From an uncultured Pelagibacteraceae bacterium (GTDB taxonomy: Bacteria; Pseudomonadota; Alphaproteobacteria; Pelagibacterales; Pelagibacteraceae): 58,494 nucleotides of DNA. Location: the NCBI GenBank assembly GCA_905612415.1, contig CAJQRW010000038.1, positions 1-58,494 on the forward strand. Direction: 5' to 3'. Below the pieces are notes generated by a model. It was not told the DNA's origin. It did no database searches and saw nothing but the letters and a program-made list of their open reading frames with translations. Position numbers and translations under genes: made by a program. Of the stretch, positions 1-8,536 are shown one piece after another (positions within the stretch are counted from its first letter, which is position 1; the number at the start of each line of letters is the position of its first letter).

Positions 1-673
1 TAGTTTCTATGCATTTTTTAGAATCAACTTTAATTGCAACAATTGAATTAAAGTATGTGATAGAATAAATTTTTCTTCTAAAAATATTATTTGTTTTTAT
101 TTTTGTTTCTAAAAATCTAGAATTGATTACATTAATTAAGTACTTTGAGTAATTTATAAAAGAAAGTTTTGAAGGGTTTCCAAATTTTTTAAAATAGCTA
201 GTATGAACATCTTCAGTAACTAACAGGCCTCCATCATTTATATTAAGCAATGATTCTCCAAAAGTTACAATTTGTTGATCATTGGAGTGCCCTCCATCAT
301 CTAAAAGAATATCGATATTTCCCACCTTTTTATAAAAATCTATCCAAAATTGTTTATCTGATTGACTTCCAATAAAAATTTCAAAACCCTCTTTTTTTAA
401 TTCTAACGCTTTAGGGTTTAAATCAATTCCAATAATTCTAGCTTTAGGTCCAAAGTATTCTCTCCACATAAGCAGAGAGCCTCCGTGCAATACACCGATT
501 TCTACAAATGTGATATTTTTATTAGTATAGCTTTCAAAAAGATCTTCATAAGTTTGAAAATAGGTATCGCATTTAAGAGAAACATGTCCAATTTTTTTAA
601 AAATTTGAAATAATCGGAGTTTTGAGTTGAGTTCTATACTTTCATTAGGTAAATTTTTTGGATTAATAGTCAT
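1..673 (-). CDS. class I SAM-dependent methyltransferase (partial, runs off left edge)
   Basis: Manual minus-strand translation from ATG at 673: MTINPKNLPNESIELNSKLRLFQIFKK...TFVEIGVLHGGSLLMWREYFGPKARIIGIDLNPKA...IDILLDDGGHSNDQQ; open to position 1; absent from ORF track because truncated. Confidence 0.8.
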   Translation of the reverse strand, partial: MTINPKNLPNESIELNSKLRLFQIFKKIGHVSLKCDTYFQTYEDLFESYTNKNITFVEIGVLHGGSLLMWREYFGPKARIIGIDLNPKALELKKEGFEIFIGSQSDKQFWIDFYKKVGNIDILLDDGGHSNDQQIVTFGESLLNINDGGLLVTEDVHTSYFKKFGNPSKLSFINYSKYLINVINSRFLETKIKTNNIFRRKIYSITYFNSIVAIKVDSKKCIET

Positions 674-747
674 TTAAATAACACAATTTATTATATAATA
701 TTATTGTGTTCAACAAACTTGTAACAAATTAAAATGAATATATCTTC

Positions 748-1617
748 ATGAATTCCACAAATTATAAAGATAAATTAACTATAATTATAGTTTCTTTCTA
801 CTCAAATCATATTTTAGAAAATTTAATTAAGAAATTAGATAAGAGTATTAAAATTCTTATTATAGAAAACTCATTAAATCGTACGACAAAAATTAATCTT
901 GAAAAAAAATTTAATAATGTAAAAGTAATTATACCAGAAAAAAATTTAGGTAATGGTGGGGGAATAAATTTAGGTTTTAGTTTGGTTAAAACAGAATTTT
1001 CTTTATACCTTGATGTAGATACAGTTCCTGAAAATAATATGATCCAAGTGCTTTTAGAAAATGCGGAGAAAATTAAAAACTATTCTATATTAGCACCCAA
1101 AGTTACAAATTTTGATTACGATGAAAATCTGTACATTCATTATGAAAAAAGTAAAAAAATACACCAAATAAAATTTATTACAGGATGTGTTTTGTTTTTT
1201 AATATGAAAGCTTTATCTAAAACGGGATATTTTGATGAAAATATTTTTCTATATTATGAAGAGCATGATCTATATTTTAGATGTAACAAATTAAATTTAC
1301 CTATTTACTTGATAGATGATGCAAAAGTTTTTCACCAAGGCTCGTCTTCAGTTAATATAGAAAATAATCATGAAATTTCTATTAATAGAAATTGGCATTA
1401 CTGTTGGTCAAAATTTTATTACTTTAAAAAAAATTATGGATATTTATTTGGTATAAAGAAAACAATTCCCAATTTTGTAAGAGCTTTAAAAAAATATTTA
1501 TTTTATTCCATTAAATTGGATAAAAAAAAAGCTTTACTTCACAAGGCAGAAATTCAAGGTTTGCTTTCATCTTATTGCTTGCAAAAATCATTCCGCAGAC
1601 CTGAAGTTAATAATTAG
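748..1617 (+). CDS. glycosyltransferase family 2 (rhamnosyltransferase-like)
   Basis: GT2 N-terminal IIIVSFYSN, NLGNGGGINLG, YLDVDTVPE, YYEEHDLYFRC motifs. Confidence 0.85.
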   Translation: MNSTNYKDKLTIIIVSFYSNHILENLIKKLDKSIKILIIENSLNRTTKINLEKKFNNVKVIIPEKNLGNGGGINLGFSLVKTEFSLYLDVDTVPENNMIQVLLENAEKIKNYSILAPKVTNFDYDENLYIHYEKSKKIHQIKFITGCVLFFNMKALSKTGYFDENIFLYYEEHDLYFRCNKLNLPIYLIDDAKVFHQGSSSVNIENNHEISINRNWHYCWSKFYYFKKNYGYLFGIKKTIPNFVRALKKYLFYSIKLDKKKALLHKAEIQGLLSSYCLQKSFRRPEVNN

Positions 1618-1620
1618 ATT

Positions 1621-2757
1621 TTAAATTGTTTTAAGTACTGTTTTTAAAGTTTTAACCACTTTGTATACTTCAGTCATGGTCAACTCAGGGTACAACGGCA
1701 AAGAAAAAATTCCTTTTCCCATTTTTTCAGTAACTAAAAGCTTAAAATTTTTATTAACTTTAATATTTTTATAGGCTTTCATTTTATGAATTGGAAAGGG
1801 GTAATAAATTTTAATTTCAATATTTTTAGATCTTAATTTTTTAATTATTAATTCTCTTTGAGGATGATAAACAGTAAATAAATGATAAACATGTTGGCAA
1901 TTCATTTTTTGATTTGGAAGCTTTAAGCTGGTACTTTTTAGTTCTTTCAAATAAATATTAGCTATCTTTTTTCTTTTACTTATATAACTATTAATTTTAT
2001 TTAACTTTACATTAAGAATTGACGCGTGCAACTCATCTAACCTAGAATTAATACCGTGCTCATTAGCATAATATTTTTTATTAAATTTATTTTTTTTATC
2101 ATTCTGCTCAATACCATAAAATCTAATTCTTTTAATTTTATTATACATTTTAAGTGAGCTTGTTGTTATGAAACCTCCATCACCATAAGCCCCTAATATT
2201 TTTGTTGGATAGAAAGAGAAACAACCAAAATCACCAAATGTTCCAACTTTTTTATTATTTAAAGTAGCTCCTTGTGATTGGGCACAATCCTCTATAATTT
2301 TTAGATTATTTTTTTTTGCGATTTTGCAAATTTTTTCCATATCACAAGGATGGCCATACAAGTGTACAGGAATTATAGCCTTCGTATTTTTGTTAATAAG
2401 TTTTTGGATGTTATTTATATTTATCAAATAATCATTACCAATATCTGCAAATACCGCTTTTGCTCCAGCAGTTGTTATAGCTGACACAGTAGGTATTGCA
2501 GTATTTGATACAGTTATAACTTCGTCATTATGATTGTTTCCAACACCTAAGGCTTTTAAAGAAATAATTAAAGCATCAGTTCCACTACCGACAGCCAGCC
2601 CATACTTAGTTTTATTATGTTTTAAAAAATTCTTCTCAAATTTATGCAATTGGTTTCCAAAAAATAAATTTCCAGATTTTAGAGTTTTATCAATAGAGTT
2701 AAGTATTTCTTTTCTGCTATTTTGGTATTCTTTAATATAAGACCAAGTTTTTATCAT
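1621..2757 (-). CDS. DegT/DnrJ/EryC1/StrS-type PLP-dependent sugar aminotransferase
   Basis: GSGTDALIISLKALGVG, EDCAQSQGA, FSFYPTKILGAYGDGG (PLP lysine) motifs. Confidence 0.92.
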   Translation of the reverse strand: MIKTWSYIKEYQNSRKEILNSIDKTLKSGNLFFGNQLHKFEKNFLKHNKTKYGLAVGSGTDALIISLKALGVGNNHNDEVITVSNTAIPTVSAITTAGAKAVFADIGNDYLININNIQKLINKNTKAIIPVHLYGHPCDMEKICKIAKKNNLKIIEDCAQSQGATLNNKKVGTFGDFGCFSFYPTKILGAYGDGGFITTSSLKMYNKIKRIRFYGIEQNDKKNKFNKKYYANEHGINSRLDELHASILNVKLNKINSYISKRKKIANIYLKELKSTSLKLPNQKMNCQHVYHLFTVYHPQRELIIKKLRSKNIEIKIYYPFPIHKMKAYKNIKVNKNFKLLVTEKMGKGIFSLPLYPELTMTEVYKVVKTLKTVLKTI

Positions 2758-3491
2758 TTAATAATTTTTTTTAACTTATTTATATTCATAGAAGGGTTTA
2801 AGGGGTATTCCTTACCTAATATTTTTTTAGCTGAAATTTTTTTAATATTTAAATTGTATTTTTTAACAAAATTATAAACGCTTTGAATTTTTCCACCTAC
2901 GTTTATAACGCCATTTTTGTTTATTAGTTTAAATAAAAATTTTGCAATATCTTCGTGAAAAATAAAATTAGTAATAAAATCACTAAAAGCCTTGTTGTGT
3001 ACAAAAGGTTTTTCAGTCATACAAACTCTAAGGATTAAAGAATTTTTATACATATGAACCGCACTTTCACCACCAAGCTTTGACCATGAATAGTTATTTT
3101 TTGGAAGGAGCGTACTTTTTTCATTATAATTTCCTTTGATGCCAGGGTAAACATAACTTGTAGAAAAATAAATTAATTTAATATTAAGGTCAGAACATAC
3201 TTTTGTTATGTTGCAGGTACCTATAATATTTAAATCAATACTTTTTCTTAAAAACTTTTCGTGCAGCTCCATTGGTCGCGATAAACCAGCTAAATGAATT
3301 AGATATTTGGGTTTTTTTAGTTTTAAATATTTAGAAATAGAAATTTCATTCAAAATATTAAGTTCATTTTTATTAGGAAACAAAAGCTTATATTTACTTA
3401 CAGTTTTTTTAAGTTCTGTGCCAAAACGACCAGCTCCACCAGTAATTACAATTCTATTTTTATAATGAAACATGGGAAAACCACTCACCAC
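2754..3491 (-). CDS. NAD(P)-dependent sugar-nucleotide reductase/epimerase (dTDP-4-dehydrorhamnose reductase-like)
   Basis: Extended SDR: ITGGAGRFGTEL, LIHLAGLSRP, STSYVYPG, YSWSKLGGE. Confidence 0.7.
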   Translation of the reverse strand: MVSGFPMFHYKNRIVITGGAGRFGTELKKTVSKYKLLFPNKNELNILNEISISKYLKLKKPKYLIHLAGLSRPMELHEKFLRKSIDLNIIGTCNITKVCSDLNIKLIYFSTSYVYPGIKGNYNEKSTLLPKNNYSWSKLGGESAVHMYKNSLILRVCMTEKPFVHNKAFSDFITNFIFHEDIAKFLFKLINKNGVINVGGKIQSVYNFVKKYNLNIKKISAKKILGKEYPLNPSMNINKLKKIIK

Positions 3492-4659
3492 TTTTATTTA
3501 AAAATTCTTTTTCCTTAGCAAAAATTTCTTCTTTATGATTCCAAGCAAATAGATATGCCACATTTGGTAAATTGTTATGAAAATGAGACACTTCTACAAT
3601 TGGAATATGCATACCAGGAGAAAACTTACCAATTTTATCTGGTGTAGTGTCACAAATAAAATCAATAATATTTTTATCTATATTGCAGTAATTTAATATA
3701 GTCGTACTTTTAGATGTCGCCGCATAACCACAAATCATTTTTCCATCTTCTTTTAACTTGTGTAATGCAGCAGATATATTTTTTTTTGAATCTTCACAAT
3801 CTTTTTTAAATTTTAAACAGGATTCTAAATCATCTAATTTTTTGTTTTTTTCTATATCTAAACCTTCTTGTACTCGACTATTTATTTCATGTTTGCCTTT
3901 GCGTCCAACTACATACCTCATAGACCCACCATGCGTAATTTGAGGAATAGCATCAATTAGATCTAAATCAAATAAATTAAAAACTTTTTTAACGGAAGTA
4001 AGAGAAAACATAAAAATATGTTCATCATATATTTGATCATATGAAACTTTTGAAAACATTGAGCCTAAATAGGGTTCTTCAAAAATAAAAACACCTTTTG
4101 AAGATAACAAGCTATCAATTGAACTAATTAAATTATTTAGATCTGGTACATGGCAAATTACATTAGCAGCACATATAACATCCGTTTTATTCTTAAAGTT
4201 TTTTATATTTTCAATATTTTCTTTATTAAAAAAAATATTTAGTGTTTTTATTCCATTTTTAATAGCTTGTTTTGCTACGCTTTCTGATGGTTCGATTCCA
4301 ATGTAATCAACATTGGTGTTAGAGAAGTTTTTTAGGAAAGTTCCATCGTTTGATCCAATTTCAATTAATTTAGAATTGTTTGATAAAAAGTCTTTTTTTA
4401 GCCATTCAGCGTAATCTTTAAAGTGATTAATCATATATTGTGAGCTTCCAGTATAAAAAGGATATTTTTTATTAAAAATTTTTTTTGGGTTTGGAAAATC
4501 ATTTAGTTGAAATAGAGAAACCTTTTCCGAAAAGCCAACCTCCATTTCATAGAAAAATTCGGAATCAAATTCATTGCTATTTAAGAATCCATTTGCCAAA
4601 GGCATTTTGCCAAATGTCATGAAAGGTTTGATATTTTCGCCTGTAATTTTACACTTCAT
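3460..4659 (-). CDS. class I SAM-dependent (NDP-hexose C-) methyltransferase, copy 1
   Basis: IEIGSNDGTFLKNF SAM motif, three-domain layout (~400 aa) of the sugar C-methyltransferase family; paralog of 6645..7844. Confidence 0.8.
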   Translation of the reverse strand: MKCKITGENIKPFMTFGKMPLANGFLNSNEFDSEFFYEMEVGFSEKVSLFQLNDFPNPKKIFNKKYPFYTGSSQYMINHFKDYAEWLKKDFLSNNSKLIEIGSNDGTFLKNFSNTNVDYIGIEPSESVAKQAIKNGIKTLNIFFNKENIENIKNFKNKTDVICAANVICHVPDLNNLISSIDSLLSSKGVFIFEEPYLGSMFSKVSYDQIYDEHIFMFSLTSVKKVFNLFDLDLIDAIPQITHGGSMRYVVGRKGKHEINSRVQEGLDIEKNKKLDDLESCLKFKKDCEDSKKNISAALHKLKEDGKMICGYAATSKSTTILNYCNIDKNIIDFICDTTPDKIGKFSPGMHIPIVEVSHFHNNLPNVAYLFAWNHKEEIFAKEKEFLNKSGEWFSHVSL

Positions 4660-5581
4660 TACTTAAATTTTTAAATTGGTTAAGTGTTGATTTTATGTCA
4701 GAAGATATCTTGGACTTTAATTTAAAAGCTTCAGATGTAAATTTTTGATTTGATACCATATAAGGGTATTGATTTATTAATTTAGAACTATGATATGCAA
4801 TTTTAACTTTCTTATTATACTTCTTAAAACTTTTTACAATATTCATTAATGTAAGATTTTCTGACAATACATTATAAACATCATTTTTAAAAAAATTATG
4901 GTCTAGTGTAAATTTTATTACATCAAAAGCATCTTTTAAAGAGAGATAAGGTTTAGGTTTATCCATCATTCCTTTCCACAATGGCAATGGTTTTCCTAAA
5001 GCACAATTTAAACAAAATTTATTAATAGCTGTATGAAACCTCATACCTTTCGAAACTCCAGAAATTGTACCAAACCTATAAGAAATATATTTTATCTTTT
5101 TTCCTTCTTTTTTAATTTTCTTTTCTTCTATTAATTTAATTTCGGCATAGGGAGATTTTGGTTTTAAATCTTTACAAGTCTCATCAACCAAACCTTCTTG
5201 CTCTCCGTAAACGCTTGTGCTTGATATATGTATAAGTCTGGATGATTTCTTTTTACAATATTGTAAAATATTATGAAAGATACCTAAATTGACCTTATAA
5301 ATTTTATTTTTAATTTTAAGACTTCCTTCAGCATCAGTAATGGAAGCTAAATTTATAACTGCATCAACTTTAGGAAAATTATTTAATGCATTCTTTAGAG
5401 ATAAGTCTTTTTGTATAAAGATTATTTTTTTATTAGTTTTAGGTAAGTTTAGTAAAGTGCAAAATCTTTGTGTGGACAAATTATCAATAACATAAATTTT
5501 TTTTAATTTGCTTATTTTATTTATATTTTCTAATAAATAAGATCCAATATGACCCAAGCCTCCTGTTATTAATATTTTCAT
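4649..5581 (-). CDS. NAD-dependent epimerase/dehydratase
   Basis: ITGGLGHIGSYL, STSVYGE, SPYAEIKLIEEK. Confidence 0.8.
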   Translation of the reverse strand: MKILITGGLGHIGSYLLENINKISKLKKIYVIDNLSTQRFCTLLNLPKTNKKIIFIQKDLSLKNALNNFPKVDAVINLASITDAEGSLKIKNKIYKVNLGIFHNILQYCKKKSSRLIHISSTSVYGEQEGLVDETCKDLKPKSPYAEIKLIEEKKIKKEGKKIKYISYRFGTISGVSKGMRFHTAINKFCLNCALGKPLPLWKGMMDKPKPYLSLKDAFDVIKFTLDHNFFKNDVYNVLSENLTLMNIVKSFKKYNKKVKIAYHSSKLINQYPYMVSNQKFTSEAFKLKSKISSDIKSTLNQFKNLSNEV

Positions 5582-5982
5582 TTTTTATTTAAGTATTTTT
5601 TATATTCTTTAAAAGTTTCTATATAATCATTGAATTCATATTCTCTATCATTCATGACCATAAGAGTAGAATCTTTTTTCAAAAATTTAATACTACACCA
5701 ATATTTAGGAGGAACTAAAATTGCAAATTTAGAATTAGAATTTATTGAAATTTTTTTGGTTAAAGTGGTTGTTCTTATTTCTAACAACATTTTCCCTGAT
5801 ACTGCCATAAAAAGTTGTGAACATTTTTTATGAGCATGGTCTCCTCTAATTTTATTAATTTTGCCATGTAAAAAAAATATCCTTTTTATTTTAAATGGAA
5901 AATTATTATCAAAAGTTATTGGCACCAACTTTCCACTTGCGCTATGAAATGATTTTAATTTAATTCTTTTAATATTTTTCAT
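5578..5982 (-). CDS. sugar 3,4-ketoisomerase, FdtA/QdtA (WxcM-like cupin)
   Basis: RIFFLHGKINKIRGDHAHKKCSQLFMAVSGKM, PPKYWCSIKFLKKDSTLMVMNDREYEFNDYIETF are characteristic of the FdtA family. Confidence 0.85.
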   Translation of the reverse strand: MKNIKRIKLKSFHSASGKLVPITFDNNFPFKIKRIFFLHGKINKIRGDHAHKKCSQLFMAVSGKMLLEIRTTTLTKKISINSNSKFAILVPPKYWCSIKFLKKDSTLMVMNDREYEFNDYIETFKEYKKYLNKK

Positions 5983-6509
5983 TAAAATATATTTTTAAAC
6001 TCTTTGAAACTAAAATTTTTTTTATCTTTTTTTGAAACAATAGGTTTATTAATTGGCCATTTTATATTTAAGTCTTCATCATTCCAAAGTATACCAACTT
6101 CATGTTTTGCAGATCTATATTTAGTGCAGTGATAATAAACTATATTTTCTTTTTTTAGAGCTAAAAAGCCATGCGCAAAACCAGCCGGTATGTAAAGTGA
6201 TTTAGCATTTTCATCTGATAATATAATTTTAAAATGTTTTCCAAAAGTTTTTGATTTTTTTCTCAAATCAATAACCACATCTAAGATTGATCCTTTTAAA
6301 ACCGATACATATTTTCCTTGTGTAAATCTTGTTTGTAAATGCATTCCTCTTAAAATATTTTTTTTTGAACTAGAGATGCATCTAAAAATAAAGCTTTTAT
6401 CTTTAAAATTTTTTTTTTTATAATCTTCTTTAAAAAAACCTCTATAGTCTTTATGTATCTCAGACTTAATGACTTTGAGATCTGTAAAACTTGTTGATAA
6501 TATTTTCAT
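5982..6509 (-). CDS. rfbC: dTDP-4-dehydrorhamnose 3,5-epimerase family protein, copy 1
   Basis: DYRGFFKEDYKKK, LRGMHLQ, IPAGFAHGFLAL, ILWNDEDLNIKWP. Confidence 0.88.
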   Translation of the reverse strand: MKILSTSFTDLKVIKSEIHKDYRGFFKEDYKKKNFKDKSFIFRCISSSKKNILRGMHLQTRFTQGKYVSVLKGSILDVVIDLRKKSKTFGKHFKIILSDENAKSLYIPAGFAHGFLALKKENIVYYHCTKYRSAKHEVGILWNDEDLNIKWPINKPIVSKKDKKNFSFKEFKNIF

Positions 6510-6547
6510 TAAAATTTATTTTTGAATATAGTTATTTTATATAATCT

Positions 6548-6587
6548 CACTTATATACGCTAAACATAAGGAAACAAAATTAAATAC
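6548..6587 (-). repeat. 40-bp direct repeat/putative promoter upstream of rfbC copy 1
   Basis: cacttatatacgctaaacataaggaaacaaaattaaatac; 38/40 identical to 8414..8453, same orientation relative to rfbC. Confidence 0.85.
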
Positions 6588-6644
6588 TTTTTACATATTT
6601 TGGTTATATTTCCTGCACAAATAATATTTAAATCTATTTTATTT

Positions 6645-7844
6645 TTATAAAGGTACATGCGAAAACCATTTACCACCATTTGAAGTAAATTTTCTTTCCT
6701 TTGAAAAAATTTCTTTTTTGTGATTCCAGGCAAAAAGATAAGCTACATCTGGGTTCATAGAATGAAAATGAGATACTGGCACGATAGGGATATGAGTACC
6801 AGGAGAAAACTTACCAATTTTTTCAGCAGTGGTATCGCAAATAAATTCAATAGTATTTGAATTTAAACCACAGTAATTCAATAAAGTTGTGCTTTTAGCA
6901 GTAGCAGCATAACCACAAATTTTTTTACCATTCTTTTTAAATTTAATGAGTTCGTTTTTAATTCTTGATTTTGAAAGTTCACAATCCTTTTTAAATTTTA
7001 AACACGAATCTATATCATCTAACTTGTTTTCTTGTTCTTGAGCCAAAAGTTCGTTAACTCGTTTATTTATTTTGTGATTATTTTTTCTTCCAATTATATA
7101 TCTCATTGAACCGCCATGTGACGATTGAGGGATTGCATCAATTAAATCAAAATCAAAGAGATTAAAAATTTTTTTTATAGAACTAAGTGAAAATAAAAAA
7201 ATATGTTCATCGTATATTTGATCAAAAGATACTTGCGAAAACATTGATCCTAAATAAGGATCTTCAAAAATAAATACTCCTTTTGAAGACAACAGTTGAT
7301 CTATAGTCATGATCACGTTTTGTAAATCTGGAATATGAGCTATTACGTTGGCAGAACAAATTACATCAGTATTATTTACGAATTTTTTAACATAATTTAT
7401 ATTTTCTTGGTTAAAAAATAAATTTAATGTTTTTACATTATTTTTATTAGCAAGATTTGCAATAGTTTTTGATGGCTCAAAACCAATATAGTCTACATTT
7501 GTATTATTAAAATTGCTCAGTAAAGTCCCATCATTTGAACCAACTTCAATTAATTTTGAATTTGATTTTAAAAATTCTTTTTTCATCCAATTTGAAAATG
7601 TTTTAAAGTGTAATTTCATATTTTCAGAACTGCTAGTATAAAAAGGATATTTTTCGTTATGCACTTTTTTAGGGTTTGAAAATTCATTAAGCTGGAGTAG
7701 CGAAATTTTATTTGAAAAGCCAACTTCCATTTCATAAAAGAACTCTGACTTAAAATCCTTTTTTTCTAGAAAGCCATTTGCTGATGGCATTCTGCCAAAA
7801 GACATAAATGGTTTTAATTCATCATTGGTAATTTTACATTTCAT
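6645..7844 (-). CDS. class I SAM-dependent (NDP-hexose C-) methyltransferase, copy 2
   Basis: Co-linear high similarity over full 399 aa with 3460..4659 (MKCKIT...VGSNDGTLLSNF...WFSHVPL). Confidence 0.8.
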   Translation of the reverse strand: MKCKITNDELKPFMSFGRMPSANGFLEKKDFKSEFFYEMEVGFSNKISLLQLNEFSNPKKVHNEKYPFYTSSSENMKLHFKTFSNWMKKEFLKSNSKLIEVGSNDGTLLSNFNNTNVDYIGFEPSKTIANLANKNNVKTLNLFFNQENINYVKKFVNNTDVICSANVIAHIPDLQNVIMTIDQLLSSKGVFIFEDPYLGSMFSQVSFDQIYDEHIFLFSLSSIKKIFNLFDFDLIDAIPQSSHGGSMRYIIGRKNNHKINKRVNELLAQEQENKLDDIDSCLKFKKDCELSKSRIKNELIKFKKNGKKICGYAATAKSTTLLNYCGLNSNTIEFICDTTAEKIGKFSPGTHIPIVPVSHFHSMNPDVAYLFAWNHKKEIFSKERKFTSNGGKWFSHVPL

Positions 7845-8374
7845 TTGATATATAATTTTTTAAATTCTTTGAATTTAAAGTTTTTTTTATCTTTTTTTGA
7901 AATTATAGGTTTTTTGATTGGCCAATTAATTTTTAAAACTTCGTCATTCCATAAAATACCTACTTCATGTTTTTGTGATCTGTAATTAGTGCATGTGTAA
8001 TATATAATATTTTCTTTTTCTAAACCCATAAAACCGTGTGCAAAACCTTCTGGTATGAATATTGATCTTGCGTTATTAGCAGATAAAATAGTTTTATAGT
8101 GCTTACCAAAAGTTTTTGATTTTTTTCTTAAGTCTAGTGCTACATCAAAAATAGCACCTTTTAAAACAGAGACATATTTTTCTTGTGCAAATTTAGTTTG
8201 CAAATGCATCCCTCTTAAAACATTTTTTTTAGAACTTGAAGTGCAACCAAAAATAAAATTTTTATTTTTAAAAAACTTTTTTTTATAATCTTCCTTAAAA
8301 AAACCTCTATAATCTTTATATATTTCGGACTGTATTATTTTCAATCCTTCAAAACCTGTCGGCAATATTTTCAT
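7841..8374 (-). CDS. rfbC: dTDP-4-dehydrorhamnose 3,5-epimerase family protein, copy 2
   Basis: About 75% identical (manual alignment) to copy 1; start moved from track start 8416 to MKILPTGF at 8374 because that Met aligns with copy 1 and the extension runs into the repeat/promoter. Confidence 0.85.
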   Translation of the reverse strand: MKILPTGFEGLKIIQSEIYKDYRGFFKEDYKKKFFKNKNFIFGCTSSSKKNVLRGMHLQTKFAQEKYVSVLKGAIFDVALDLRKKSKTFGKHYKTILSANNARSIFIPEGFAHGFMGLEKENIIYYTCTNYRSQKHEVGILWNDEVLKINWPIKKPIISKKDKKNFKFKEFKKLYIK

Positions 8375-8413
8375 TTCAATCTGTTTTTTGAATAAATTTT
8401 TTTTTAATAAACA

Positions 8414-8453
8414 CACTTATATACGCTAAACATAAAGAAACAAAACTAAATAC
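8414..8453 (-). repeat. 40-bp direct repeat/putative promoter upstream of rfbC copy 2
   Basis: cacttatatacgctaaacataaagaaacaaaactaaatac; reverse strand has TTGTTT-16nt-TATAAG resembling -35/-10. Confidence 0.8.
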
Positions 8454-8536
8454 TACCTAAAGTTGTGTCGTTATAATTTCTTATTGGTAGTTTTGGTTTA
8501 AATGATAGTCTACAAATAATTTTTATAAGGAAAATT

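Noticed and set aside
2534-2740. Short antisense ORFs in the track (e.g. 2534-2740, 3758-3943, 5630-5833, 8855-9088, 9133-9396, 10503-10742, 12362-12583, 35540-35869, 46436-46822, 57724-57933)
   Set aside because: Each lies opposite a well-supported conserved gene and has no recognisable domain; treated as spurious.
8375-8416. N-terminal extension MCLLKKNLFKKQIE of rfbC copy 2
   Set aside because: Extends into the conserved promoter-like repeat and has no counterpart in copy 1; true start is probably 8374.
6540-8460. Direct repeats as CRISPR or mobile-element termini
   Set aside because: Only two copies ~1.87 kb apart, no spacers, no transposase; better explained by module duplication of a promoter.
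8452-8491. ACTACC...GGTAGT inverted repeat upstream of the aminotransferase
   Set aside because: Six-bp arms in AT-rich DNA with a long loop; too weak to call a riboswitch or operator.
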